This document shows positions 16,707 through 25,119 of a DNA stretch of 64,000 nt, piece after piece (the stretch's first letter is position 1; every line of letters begins with the position of its first letter). The stretch covers positions 62,001 to 126,000 of the forward strand of contig NZ_FUWG01000007.1 in the NCBI RefSeq assembly GCF_900167145.1, written 5' to 3'. The notes beneath the pieces were generated by a model that worked only from the letters and a program-made list of their open reading frames with translations, was not told the origin of the DNA and did no database searches. The DNA is from Treponema porcinum. GTDB lineage: Bacteria; Spirochaetota; Spirochaetia; Treponematales; Treponemataceae. Made by a program: the position numbers and the translations under genes.

Positions 16707-17309
16707 ATGAACGAAAAAATGAATACTTTAGTTCCTTATGTTGTGGAACGCAGCGGAAACGGTGAAAGAAGCTATGATATATTTTCACGGCTTTTAAAAG
16801 ACAGAATCATATTTGTTGACGGTGAAATCAATGACACTACGGCTGATCTTGTGGTTGCACAAATTCTTTTCCTTGAATCAGAAAATCCTGACAAAGACAT
16901 CAGTATTTACATCAATTCGCCGGGCGGTTCAGTAACGGCTGGTCTTGCAATTTATGATACAATGCAGTACGTAAAATGTCCGGTTCAGACAATCTGCCTT
17001 GGTCAGGCCGCATCAATGGGAGCATTTCTGCTTGCCGGCGGTTCAAAAGGAAAACGGTATGCGCTTCCGTCATCAAGAGTGATGATTCACCAGCCGTGGG
17101 GCGGCGTAGAAGGTCAGGAAAGCGACATCTCCGTTCAGGCACGGGAAATACAACGTCTGAAAGAACTTACAATACACCATTTCTCCGAGCACACCGGCAA
17201 AAGTGCCGACGTTGTTGCCGCCGATATGGAGCGTGATTTCTATATGACTGCGCAGGACGCATTGAACTACGGCATTGTTGACCACGTAATGGACAGGAGA
17301 AAGAAATAA
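16707..17309 (+). CDS. clpP: ATP-dependent Clp protease proteolytic subunit
   Basis: 200-residue serine peptidase that forms the double-heptamer chamber fed by ClpX. The catalytic triad is visible as Ser103 in GQAASMGA, His128 in MIHQP and Asp177 in MERDFYM. Length and the oxyanion GGS motif (73-75) are normal. The ATG follows an AGGA site. The stop TAA shares its last A with the clpX ATG, so the two are translationally coupled. Confidence 0.98.
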   Translation: MNEKMNTLVPYVVERSGNGERSYDIFSRLLKDRIIFVDGEINDTTADLVVAQILFLESENPDKDISIYINSPGGSVTAGLAIYDTMQYVKCPVQTICLGQAASMGAFLLAGGSKGKRYALPSSRVMIHQPWGGVEGQESDISVQAREIQRLKELTIHHFSEHTGKSADVVAADMERDFYMTAQDALNYGIVDHVMDRRKK

Positions 17310-18568
17310 TGAAACGATTTGGCAATGATACGAACTACTGCTCGTTCTGCGGAAAGCCAGCTGATTCAACACGGCGGCTTGTCGGAGGACCGTCAGGGAA
17401 CATTCATATATGCAACAACTGTATCGCCGTCTGCCAGAGCATTCTTGACGAGGAAGAACTTAACCTTACTCCGATAAACCTGACGGACGTTCCTACTCCA
17501 AAAGAATTCAAGGAATATCTTGACCAGTATGTTATCGGTCAGGATCTTGCAAAAAAGGTACTTTCTGTTGCAGTTTACAATCATTACAAACGTATGTCAG
17601 TGCCTAAAGCGGAGCAGAAAAATGCGGAAGTAAAGATTGAAAAATCAAACATTCTTCTTGTAGGTCCTACGGGTTCTGGAAAAACACTGCTTGCAAAAAC
17701 GCTTGCACAGAAACTGAACGTTCCGTTTGCCATTGCAGATGCAACGACGCTCACTGAAGCCGGATATGTAGGAGAAGACGTAGAGAACGTTCTTCTCAAG
17801 CTCATCAATGCTGCGGACGGAAACGTTGCTGCGGCAGAGCGCGGAATTATTTTCATTGACGAAATTGATAAAATCGCGAGAAAAAGCGAAAATACGTCCA
17901 TCACCCGTGACGTAAGCGGAGAAGGCGTACAGCAGGCGCTTTTGAAAATCATTGAAGGAACTACAGCAAGCGTTCCTCCGCAGGGCGGAAGAAAACATCC
18001 TAATCAGGAAATGATTACTATAGATACGACGAACATTCTATTTATTTTAGGCGGAGCATTCGTCGGTCTTGATAAAATTATTGAACAGCGCACGGCAGAA
18101 CATTCTATGGGATTCGGTTCTAACATCGGAGAAATTACAGAGGAACAGAGAATGGACCTTCTCAATCAGGTTACACCGGACGATCTGGTAAAATTCGGAA
18201 TTATTCCGGAACTTATCGGACGTATGCCGATTACAGTTGCCCTGAAAGAACTTTCAAAAGATGATTTGATTTCCATTCTTACAGAACCGAAAAATGCAAT
18301 CACCAAACAGTTTAAGGCATCATTTGCGCTTGATGACCTTGAACTGGAATTTACACCGGATGCAATCGAAGCTATTGCAGATGAAGCTATCCGGCAGAAA
18401 ACAGGTGCGCGCGGTCTTCGTGCAATCGTAGAAAAATTCCTGCTTGACATTTCCTACGAAATACCAAGCATAAAAGGAAAGAAATCGCTTACTATAACAA
18501 AAGAGGTAGTTGAATCCAAAGAAAAGCTGAACGTCAATTCCCTTGTAAAAGTACAGCAGATTGCTTAA
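17309..18568 (+). CDS. clpX: ATP-dependent Clp protease ATP-binding subunit ClpX
   Basis: 419-residue AAA+ unfoldase. An N-terminal C4 zinc-binding domain (Cys11, Cys14, Cys35, Cys38) is followed by Walker A GPTGSGKT (119-126), Walker B IIFIDEID, the GYVGEDVE pore loop, and a C-terminal GARGLRAI sensor 2. All motifs are intact. It recognises degradation tags and translocates substrates into ClpP. It is coupled to clpP by a one-base overlap and followed by a strong bidirectional terminator. Confidence 0.98.
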   Translation: MKRFGNDTNYCSFCGKPADSTRRLVGGPSGNIHICNNCIAVCQSILDEEELNLTPINLTDVPTPKEFKEYLDQYVIGQDLAKKVLSVAVYNHYKRMSVPKAEQKNAEVKIEKSNILLVGPTGSGKTLLAKTLAQKLNVPFAIADATTLTEAGYVGEDVENVLLKLINAADGNVAAAERGIIFIDEIDKIARKSENTSITRDVSGEGVQQALLKIIEGTTASVPPQGGRKHPNQEMITIDTTNILFILGGAFVGLDKIIEQRTAEHSMGFGSNIGEITEEQRMDLLNQVTPDDLVKFGIIPELIGRMPITVALKELSKDDLISILTEPKNAITKQFKASFALDDLELEFTPDAIEAIADEAIRQKTGARGLRAIVEKFLLDISYEIPSIKGKKSLTITKEVVESKEKLNVNSLVKVQQIA

Positions 18569-18594
18569 ATCATTTTATCATTAAACGTTAAATT

Positions 18595-18640
18595 AAAAGG
18601 ACTGCCGGGTCATACTTTGTATGTCCGGCAGTCCTTTTTT
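18595..18640. terminator. Bidirectional terminator between clpX and the glycosyltransferase
   Basis: AAAAGGACTGCCGG (18595-18608) pairs with CCGGCAGTCCTTTT (18625-18638), with an inner CATAC/GTATG stem. A-rich on one side and T-rich on the other, it can serve both convergent genes. Confidence 0.9.
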
Positions 18641-18665
18641 CAGCATCTTACAGCTTACAGAAATA

Positions 18666-19787
18666 TTATTGCATTCCGACAAGACGGCGCACTACATCAA
18701 ATGTTTGTGAAACTGTTTTTTCCCAGCTGAAACAGGTTGAATGTTCAAGACCTTTTTTTACCATATCAGCTTTCAGTGCAGAATCAGAAACTATTTTTTC
18801 CATACAGAGCGCAATTTCTTCTATATTGTTTGAATTAAAATAAAGTGCAGCATCGCCGGCAATTTCCGGAAGCGCACACGCAGACGAACAGGCAACAGGA
18901 ACGCCGGTCGCCATAGCTTCAAGAACAGGAAGCCCTACTCCCTCAGCTTCGGACGGAAAAATACAGCCGTCTGAACCTGAATACAGCTGCGCAAAATTTT
19001 CATGCGGAAAATAGCCGGTAAGGAAAATATCAGATGCAAACGGAGATTCAAATGCAGCTTTATGAACTTCCGCAGAATACGGACCGTCACTTCCGGCGAT
19101 TACAAGGCGATGCGGAAGTTTTGTCTTTTCCTTGAACAGAGAAAATGCCTTGATAAGCTCAACGTGCTTTTTTTCAGGTCCGGAAAGTCGCGAACCGTAA
19201 ATAAAGTACGGACGGCGGATGGCAAACGGCTTGATGTCAACAATATCATCATCAAAATCAATGGCAGGGAAGAACAGCTTATGGTCAATTCCATTATAAA
19301 CGACTTCAATCTTATCTGCACTGACTCCGTGATTTACTAAATCAGAAGCTATATAATGACTTGCCGCAATGATTTTCTGGATTTTATACAATCCGCGCTT
19401 TATCTGCAGTTTCTGAGTCCAGTCACAGTTTCCTTCTATCTGACTTGAAAGAATGCTGTTCACAACGGCAACACCCGGAGTCTTGAATGAAACGGGAAGA
19501 ACGCGCTCCGGTGCAGGAAAAAGAACGGCGTCATATTTTTGTGAAGCAAAAAATTTCCCGCTGGAAGTAAAATGCCACAGGCGTTCAGAATGAAGGCTGT
19601 TTGCAACATTCACAGGATTATACAAAATATCTTTTCCAGAAGTATAGGTGAACCGGTCAAGTTGCGAACCGAATAATTCAGTCTGAACGTCAGAAGCTTC
19701 TGATAAATGAGCCGCAAACGAAAACAAATACGTTCCAAGACCGGAACGGGCGTGATCACAGCCAAAAGTATCTATTCCAATTTTCAT
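18666..19787 (-). CDS. Glycosyltransferase, GT4-like family (GT-B fold)
   Basis: 373 residues from the ATG encoding MKIGIDTFGCDHARSGLG, a typical GT-B N-terminus with the glycine-rich acceptor loop. A longer reading (24 extra residues) would run through the promoter. The C-terminal Rossmann domain has the retaining GT4 donor-site motif EAEGVGLPVLEAMATGVPV (E-x7-E) and ends with an ALPEIAGDAALYF segment. Substrate is unknown; it is probably an envelope or flagellin glycan enzyme. The -10 TGCTATAAT ends 9 nt before the ATG and no ribosome binding site exists. Divergent from the DEAD-box gene. Confidence 0.88.
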   Translation of the reverse strand: MKIGIDTFGCDHARSGLGTYLFSFAAHLSEASDVQTELFGSQLDRFTYTSGKDILYNPVNVANSLHSERLWHFTSSGKFFASQKYDAVLFPAPERVLPVSFKTPGVAVVNSILSSQIEGNCDWTQKLQIKRGLYKIQKIIAASHYIASDLVNHGVSADKIEVVYNGIDHKLFFPAIDFDDDIVDIKPFAIRRPYFIYGSRLSGPEKKHVELIKAFSLFKEKTKLPHRLVIAGSDGPYSAEVHKAAFESPFASDIFLTGYFPHENFAQLYSGSDGCIFPSEAEGVGLPVLEAMATGVPVACSSACALPEIAGDAALYFNSNNIEEIALCMEKIVSDSALKADMVKKGLEHSTCFSWEKTVSQTFDVVRRLVGMQ

Positions 19788-19796
19788 AATCGTTTG

Positions 19797-19805
19797 ATTA
19801 TAGCA
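19797..19805 (-). promoter_or_regulatory. Extended -10 promoter of the glycosyltransferase
   Basis: Minus strand TGCTATAAT. The hexamer ends 9 nt before the ATG at 19787, leaving a leader of at most two or three bases. There is no recognisable -35. Mirrored by the promoter at 19821. Confidence 0.55.
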
Positions 19806-19820
19806 TAAAAAAAATGCCTG

Positions 19821-19829
19821 TGCTATACT
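19821..19829 (+). promoter_or_regulatory. Extended -10 promoter of the DEAD-box helicase, leaderless
   Basis: TGCTATACT, with the hexamer ending 7 nt before the ATG at 19837. It is back to back with the 19797 promoter, only 15 bp apart, so the two polymerases would compete for the site. Confidence 0.55.
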
Positions 19830-19836
19830 TACCAAT

Positions 19837-20976
19837 ATGTTAGAAAAAACTCCGTTCAATACGCTGCCTGCCGGACTACAGGAAAAACTTGAGCAGCTTT
19901 CGTTTACAACTCCAACAAAAGTTCAAGAGCAGGTAATTCCGGCTGTTTCTGCAAAAAAAAACATTGTCTTTCAGTCTGAAACAGGAACAGGAAAAACATT
20001 TGCGTATCTTCTGCCACTTTTACAAAGAATTATAGAAAATAATGCAGAAACATCTCCGAACGAGCGCCCGGTACTCGTCATTATCTGTGCGCCGACTTTC
20101 GAACTTGCTTCGCAAATAAAGCAGACTGCAATGGCTGTAAGCAACATAAAAACAGCACTTTTCATTGGCGGAGCACCGATTAAACGACAGCTGGAAACTC
20201 TTAAAGAAAAACCGCAGATTGTAATCGGAACGCCGGCTCGCCTGCTTGAGCTTATCCGGCTGAAGAAACTGAAAACGCAGCATATTTTTGCAATAGTTTT
20301 TGACGAAGCAGACCGGCTTGTAAAAAAGGAACTATATGACGAATCACGCTCGCTGGTTCTTTCAATGCCGGAGAACGTACAGAAAATTGCATGTACGGCG
20401 ACAGTCGATTCGAGCACAAAAAAATTCTTTTCTGACTGTGAACTGCTGCTTCTCCCTGCAGAAAACGTACTTACAAAGAACATTACGCATTGGGCAATTT
20501 ACGCAGAAAACCGGGACAAAATAGAAACACTCCGAAAACTAATCATTGCAGAAAATCCTTCAAAGGCTCTTGTTTTTACAAGCCGCGCTGACCAGGTAGA
20601 AAACATCTATTCAAAACTCAAATATAAAAAAATCGAATGTACGGCTCTTCATGCAAAAACAGACAAGCAGCTTCGCAAGGCGGCAATAGACCGTTTTAAG
20701 AGCGGAAAAATAAAAATCCTGATTACAAGTGACCTGAGCGCACGCGGTCTTGACATTCAGAACGTAACGCATATCATCCAGATGGATTTACCGGACGACA
20801 CAGACTTTTTTATCCATCGCGCAGGACGGACAGCCCGTGCAGGAAAGAAAGGCATAAACGTTCTTATCGGAGATGAATACGAAATGAGAAATTACGCACT
20901 TCTGGAAAAAAAATTGGGAATCACTGTCTATCCAAAAGAACTGCGTGCAGGAAAAGTCATAGTTCCGGAATTATAG
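19837..20976 (+). CDS. DEAD-box RNA helicase
   Basis: 379-residue minimal DEAD-box ATPase that remodels RNA duplexes or RNPs. The motifs are in order: a Q-motif region (FTTPTKVQ), motif I SETGTGKT, Ia APTFELA, Ib GTPARLLE, II DEAD, III TAT (usual SAT), V SDLSARGLDIQ, VI HRAGRTARAG. There is no C-terminal RNA-binding tail, so target specificity cannot be read. Likely a leaderless mRNA, given the -10 box 7 nt upstream and absence of a Shine-Dalgarno. It ends 2 bp before the convergent PilZ-like gene. Confidence 0.93.
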   Translation: MLEKTPFNTLPAGLQEKLEQLSFTTPTKVQEQVIPAVSAKKNIVFQSETGTGKTFAYLLPLLQRIIENNAETSPNERPVLVIICAPTFELASQIKQTAMAVSNIKTALFIGGAPIKRQLETLKEKPQIVIGTPARLLELIRLKKLKTQHIFAIVFDEADRLVKKELYDESRSLVLSMPENVQKIACTATVDSSTKKFFSDCELLLLPAENVLTKNITHWAIYAENRDKIETLRKLIIAENPSKALVFTSRADQVENIYSKLKYKKIECTALHAKTDKQLRKAAIDRFKSGKIKILITSDLSARGLDIQNVTHIIQMDLPDDTDFFIHRAGRTARAGKKGINVLIGDEYEMRNYALLEKKLGITVYPKELRAGKVIVPEL

Positions 20977-20978
20977 CA

Positions 20979-21914
20979 TTATATGAAAAGAAGGCTAGTA
21001 GCTTTTTCATACAGGAAGCGGCAGTCTTCCTCCTGAAGTTTTGTATACGAGCAGTCCGCGCAGAATTTCGTTCCGTCACTGTCGGAATACACAAAATCAG
21101 CACAACAGGAAACGGCAATATCCCGAGTAATGGAAGGCGTACTTTTCAGGGAGAATTTCATCGTTATGTCATATTCACAGCCTGCGCTGAGCTGCACCGC
21201 TTCATTTTTGCGAAAGCCAAGCACAATTCGTTCGTGATTTACAAAAAGAATGTCAAACGGCTTCACCCTGCCCTGCACTGCTTCAAAAACTTCCGGCTGT
21301 TCCTCCGCAACATAACGGCAGACATTTACAAGCTGAATTCCGTTTCCTGCTTTTCCGGTTTCCTTTGCAGACGATACAAATAATTCAAGATATTCTTTTG
21401 CTTTTTTCTGATTTTCAAGGCTGATTGAACTCCATACGGGGCGGGAAAAAAGCTGAAATCCCTGAGCCGGAACACAGGAAAATTCCTGAATGCTTCCGTT
21501 CTGAACCGCATAATGAAGAACGGCAGAAAAATCATACTTCTGCTGAACCTCAACATCCTGAATACGATTTATTTCCGCCGGAATTACAAGCGCAGAACCG
21601 GCAGAAACAGCTTTCAGTCTTGTAATGAAAAACAGTCCGACGCGGTTAAAATAAAATTCAACCTTTACTTCTTTATCAAGGAATGCGGAAACAGTCTTAG
21701 GCGGATTTTTCAAGAGAATAATTCCCTCTTTCAGAACAGATATCTGCCCCGCATTTAAAGCCACCGGAAAAACAGCGGAATTCAGCGGATGAATTTTTCC
21801 GTCCGATTCCGCAGTGGAATTTTCAACAGGAGTTATCGTAACGGGAACATTACCGTCTATCAAATACTGAAGTACAAGTTCCCTTTCAATGCCGGAAAGT
21901 TTTGTCTTTTCCAT
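20979..21914 (-). CDS. PilZ-like protein (tentative c-di-GMP-related)
   Basis: 311 residues, no signal peptide or membrane segment. Residues about 80-130 (KEVKVEFYFNRVGLFF...SALVIPAEINRIQ) look like the N-terminal beta domain of YcgR-type proteins. The C-terminus (about 255-305) ends CADCSYTKLQEEDCRFLYEK, resembling the end of treponemal PilZ-type domains. No clean RxxxR...D/NxSxxG pair is visible, so c-di-GMP binding is uncertain. GGGAG precedes the ATG by 8 nt. The leader contains a nested double hairpin (21934-21984). Confidence 0.5.
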   Translation of the reverse strand: MEKTKLSGIERELVLQYLIDGNVPVTITPVENSTAESDGKIHPLNSAVFPVALNAGQISVLKEGIILLKNPPKTVSAFLDKEVKVEFYFNRVGLFFITRLKAVSAGSALVIPAEINRIQDVEVQQKYDFSAVLHYAVQNGSIQEFSCVPAQGFQLFSRPVWSSISLENQKKAKEYLELFVSSAKETGKAGNGIQLVNVCRYVAEEQPEVFEAVQGRVKPFDILFVNHERIVLGFRKNEAVQLSAGCEYDITMKFSLKSTPSITRDIAVSCCADFVYSDSDGTKFCADCSYTKLQEEDCRFLYEKATSLLFI

Positions 21915-21933
21915 AAAATATCTCCCATTTTAA

Positions 21934-22014
21934 GCCGCTTAGCAAAGAAATGAACTTGCAACGCAAGTTTCCAACGAAAGCGGCAGTTGATACTAAAGTT
22001 CGCAACGAAAACTT
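21934..22014 (-). repeat. Nested and tandem hairpin element in the leader of the PilZ-like gene
   Basis: Outer arms GCCGCTT (21934-21940) and AAGCGGC (21978-21984) enclose a perfect inner hairpin, AACTTGC-AAC-GCAAGTT (21953-21969). A second, degenerate unit follows (AAGTT at 21996-22000 with AACTT at 22010-22014, sharing the GCAACG loop). Each unit is followed by a near-repeat: CAGTTGATACTAAAG and CAGTTATATTAAAG. This fills the 188-bp gap between the PilZ-like gene and the lipoprotein gene. Confidence 0.5.
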
Positions 22015-22102
22015 CAGTTATATTAAAGATGCGCCGTTTCAGCGTTTTTTATATAGCGCACCTTTGTAAAAACAGTTTCTGTCCTGCAAAACGTTTTTTC
22101 AT

Positions 22103-22816
22103 CTACTGCATTTTCTGTATTTCAATCTGGCGGACGGCAAAAGCAGAACCGGTACATACATACACGGACACATCAAGCGTTCCGAAAGAACTTGTAAACC
22201 TAATCGGAACAAGCACTGAATCTCCGTCAAAAAACGGCATTCCATAAAGCCAGTCTGAAAACAGCCGTTTTTTCTCTTCCGATGCACTCCCACCATCCGG
22301 AACTTCCGAACTGTTTTCCGCCACCGCAGGCTTCGCCACCGGAAACGGCCTTCCGTACACAGAAAGCCAGTTTCCCTCCACGTCATATTTAAATAGAACA
22401 AGGGAAAATTCTGAATCCTGTTCCATTTTCACCGCATTTAAATTCCACAGCGCAATTTCATTGCAAAACGACTCCAGAAAAGCAGTCAGTTCTGTTGAAA
22501 GCGAAGAATTATCCAGACTGCCGAAATCAGGAAGGCACGGATAAACGGAATCTGCATTTGTATTCGCAACTGAAATTGCTCCCGGAGAAAGCTTGAAATT
22601 CTTTGCAGCAGCAACATTTTTTGAATAATCACGCGTAAGCCGGACACTTTCAAGTTCACGAGTCCAAAGAAGTTCACTGTCTTTTTGTGCGGCAGCATTT
22701 TTCAGCGTTTCTTCTGTTAAATTAGCAGCCTCAAGGCTCTGTGAATTTGAGCAGGAAAAAAACAGCAGTATGCAAAAGACTGCACAGATACTTTTTATCA
22801 ATAAATTCTGTCGCAT
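22103..22816 (-). CDS. Putative lipoprotein of unknown function
   Basis: 237 residues from the ATG at 22816, giving MRQNLLIKSICAVFCILLFF then SCS as a lipoprotein signal peptide with lipobox FFSC (cleavage before Cys21). A 13-residue longer reading runs into the promoter. The mature part is mixed, with a possible beta domain at 100-237 (SEFSLVLFKYDVEGNWLSVY, VLVPIRFTSSFGTLDVSVYV). No family is recognised. The -10 TGGTATACT ends 7 nt before the ATG, another apparently leaderless gene. Confidence 0.7.
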   Translation of the reverse strand: MRQNLLIKSICAVFCILLFFSCSNSQSLEAANLTEETLKNAAAQKDSELLWTRELESVRLTRDYSKNVAAAKNFKLSPGAISVANTNADSVYPCLPDFGSLDNSSLSTELTAFLESFCNEIALWNLNAVKMEQDSEFSLVLFKYDVEGNWLSVYGRPFPVAKPAVAENSSEVPDGGSASEEKKRLFSDWLYGMPFFDGDSVLVPIRFTSSFGTLDVSVYVCTGSAFAVRQIEIQKMQ

Positions 22817-22823
22817 ACGGAAC

Positions 22824-22832
22824 AGTATACCA
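22824..22832 (-). promoter_or_regulatory. Extended -10 promoter of the lipoprotein gene, leaderless
   Basis: Minus strand TGGTATACT; seven bases (GTTCCGT) separate the hexamer from the ATG at 22816. Confidence 0.5.
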
Positions 22833-22890
22833 TATTTTACGCATTTTAAGAACAATTATTTTATCCTGTAATGCGATTTTTCAAAAACAG

Positions 22891-22899
22891 TGGTATAAT
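22891..22899 (+). promoter_or_regulatory. Extended -10 promoter of the ComFB gene
   Basis: TGGTATAAT, a perfect TG-N-TATAAT, about 35 nt before the AGGAG ribosome binding site region of the gene at 22941. It lies 58 bp from, and divergent to, the lipoprotein promoter. Confidence 0.6.
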
Positions 22900-22940
22900 A
22901 AAACAAATCTAATTCTATGTATAAAAGGAGCAAGTGCATT

Positions 22941-23642
22941 ATGAACGTACATAATCAGATGGAAGAATATGTGTCAGACAGGGTACGCGACATATACAGG
23001 CAGTTGAAGGAAAAAGAATCGCCTTGGCTTACCTGCAGCTGCGAAAGCTGCATTCTTGATTCAATCAGTTACGTTCTGAACCGGGTTGCACCTCACTACG
23101 TAGTGTCTGGAAGAGGCGCTGTTTATTCATCACAGGTACTGAATAACAGCCAGCTCAGGGCAGACGTAGACGCACTTGCCGTCGAAGCGATAAGAATAAT
23201 AAATTCAGTACAGCGCCCGTACCATAAGCTTTCTTCAAATCTTATTGCAATGTCCAGTCAGAACGAACAGCAGCCGTTCTTTAATTTTCCGGTGCTTAAC
23301 GGAAGCGTTTATGACGGCTCTACATTCGAACCGGTTATTGATGCAGAAATTACTCTGAAATCAAAAAACGGCGTTGTAATTATGCAGGATTTTTCCTGGC
23401 CTAATCCTTGCAGGACATACAAATCAACAAAAGGTTCGTTCTCTTTCTGGCCGGAATCAATACCTGCTTCAAAAGAAAATGAAATACGGAAGTTCACATT
23501 TACGGCAGAGGCAAAAGCATCTGGCTATCAGACTGTTTCACATGCTTTCGAAATCGTACTTTCCGGCGAGCCTAAAAAACGTATTTACATAAACAATTCG
23601 CTTACAATGAAAATACCGGATTTTATAATGTTTAATTCTTAG
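22941..23642 (+). CDS. ComFB-domain protein with C-terminal beta-sandwich-like region
   Basis: 233 residues from the ATG preceded by AGGAG (10 nt spacing); an upstream in-frame ATG adds eight residues and would overlap that site. Residues 5-95 match the ComFB family: NQMEEYVSDRVRDIYRQL, then the cysteine cluster Cys32, Cys34, Cys37 (CSCESC), then DSISYVLNRVAPHYVVSG. ComFB proteins elsewhere bind zinc, and some cyanobacterial members bind c-di-GMP. Residues about 120-233 look like a carboxypeptidase-regulatory or Ig-like beta domain (LNGSVYDGSTFEPVIDAEIT). Role here is unknown; context suggests nucleotide signalling. Confidence 0.78.
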   Translation: MNVHNQMEEYVSDRVRDIYRQLKEKESPWLTCSCESCILDSISYVLNRVAPHYVVSGRGAVYSSQVLNNSQLRADVDALAVEAIRIINSVQRPYHKLSSNLIAMSSQNEQQPFFNFPVLNGSVYDGSTFEPVIDAEITLKSKNGVVIMQDFSWPNPCRTYKSTKGSFSFWPESIPASKENEIRKFTFTAEAKASGYQTVSHAFEIVLSGEPKKRIYINNSLTMKIPDFIMFNS

Positions 23643-23756
23643 AAAAATTCCGTATCAGTTCGCATTACAGCCTTCTGGCACAGAATTTTACTCAAACTAT
23701 ATACTGACAGCCGTTACGGTATAGAATGAAAACTTGTGAAGTGGTAGTATTTCCTC

Positions 23757-24512
23757 ATGAAAAAAACTGAAAAACAGTGGTTTGAAAACGAAGAATTCTG
23801 GATGCGATTTGCTCCGGTAATGTTCGACGGCTCACGCTGGGCAGAAGCACCTGTCGTTGCAGAACATATCGTAAAAATCGCACGCCTTGAAAAAGGAAAT
23901 ACTGTTCTTGATGCAGGCTGCGGTCCGGGAAGAATAACTATTTCACTTGCCGCGCTTGGAATGGACGTAACAGGTGTAGATATTATCCAGAGCGAACTTA
24001 ATGCCGCACAGGAAAGCGCAGACGACGAAGGACTGCACATAACGCTTGTGAAGAAAGACCTGCGTTATTTTAAACCGCAGCATCGCTTCGACTGCGCCGT
24101 AAATCTTTTTACTTCGTTCGGGTATTGCAGCACAATAAAAGAAGATTTTTCCATTCTAAAGAATATTGCACGCGCCGTAAAAAAAGGCGGAACATTCATA
24201 CTGGAAACTACCTGCCGGGAAACTGCAATCCTGTATTTTACAGAAGGAGAAGACTTCGAACGGAACGGTCTTAACGTAAAAACGCATTTTTACGTAGAAG
24301 GCGCTTGGGAAGGACTTTGCTCAAACTGGACAGTTACAGATGAAAAAGGAAATTCCTATACTCACGAATTTGTACAGCGCCTTTATTCTGCAACAGAACT
24401 TCGTACTATGATGCTTAAAGCAGGATTTAAAACGGTAGAAATCTGCGGGGATTTTGACGGCGCTCCGTACAATCAACACGCACGAACGGCAGTTCTTGTC
24501 GCCCGAAAATAA
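23757..24512 (+). CDS. SAM-dependent class I methyltransferase
   Basis: 251 residues. The SAM-binding motif I is VLDAGCGPGRITISLA (about residues 48-63), followed by GVDIIQSEL (motif II acidic residue) and a CAVNLFTSFGY motif IV region. There are no substrate-specific signatures, and the acceptor is unknown. The ATG has no clear ribosome binding site; a TATAGA box lies about 30 nt upstream. It stands alone between the ComFB gene and a convergent hypothetical gene. Confidence 0.85.
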   Translation: MKKTEKQWFENEEFWMRFAPVMFDGSRWAEAPVVAEHIVKIARLEKGNTVLDAGCGPGRITISLAALGMDVTGVDIIQSELNAAQESADDEGLHITLVKKDLRYFKPQHRFDCAVNLFTSFGYCSTIKEDFSILKNIARAVKKGGTFILETTCRETAILYFTEGEDFERNGLNVKTHFYVEGAWEGLCSNWTVTDEKGNSYTHEFVQRLYSATELRTMMLKAGFKTVEICGDFDGAPYNQHARTAVLVARK

Positions 24513-24562
24513 AAAATTCTACAATTCTACAGTCGATATAGTCCGTATCCGCAACAGTTCCC

Positions 24563-25045
24563 TTAAACAACCTCCCTGATACGGTCAGTAGTCAGCACTC
24601 CGTAAGATTCAAGTTCTCTGATATCCTCAGCAGAATATTCTGTCTGACCAGGACGAAGGCAGTAAAATACCTTTGAAATATAATGAGCATTGTGCATTGT
24701 ATAATATTCTAGTTCAACGACAGAAATTGCCTCAAGAGCTTCTTTTCTAAGGTTCTTAAGATATTCCTTTACATCCTCTTCCTGGCATCCAGACAGATAT
24801 CCTATAAAATCACTGTACCTTATGCCATAAAGACAGACGGTTACAAGATCATAATCATACAGCGGTTCTTTATCATAAAAAATATGACCGTTGCATTTTT
24901 CCGCAATCAGGTTTTCGTCACTGCCAGCTTTGCGGATTTGTGCAATAAGGTCATTAAAGACAACGTCAAAAAATCTGTTGTGATGCTTCACATATTGACA
25001 GAATTTATTATTGTAAAGCACATCAAGAGTCAATTCTCCACCCAT
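24563..25045 (-). CDS. Hypothetical protein
   Basis: 160 residues, soluble, rich in Tyr, Asp and Glu with several Cys and His, and no motif I recognise. GGGAGGTG lies 5-6 nt before the ATG. A -10 TATAAT (minus strand, about 25092-25097) lies about 50 nt upstream. The helical C-terminal half (DVKEYLKNLRKEALEAISVV) suggests a small globular regulatory or toxin-antitoxin-like protein, but nothing supports a specific call and no partner gene is adjacent. Confidence 0.55.
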   Translation of the reverse strand: MGGELTLDVLYNNKFCQYVKHHNRFFDVVFNDLIAQIRKAGSDENLIAEKCNGHIFYDKEPLYDYDLVTVCLYGIRYSDFIGYLSGCQEEDVKEYLKNLRKEALEAISVVELEYYTMHNAHYISKVFYCLRPGQTEYSAEDIRELESYGVLTTDRIREVV

Positions 25046-25119
25046 AAGACACCTCCCTGGCCGCTTTCAGCATGCCTCCCGACAGTTATTATACCTTAGG
25101 GTGTGAAAATTTGCACTTT

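Noticed and set aside
24563..25045. Small hypothetical gene considered as a toxin or antitoxin
   Set aside because: No adjacent partner, no family motif, and an ordinary promoter and ribosome binding site.
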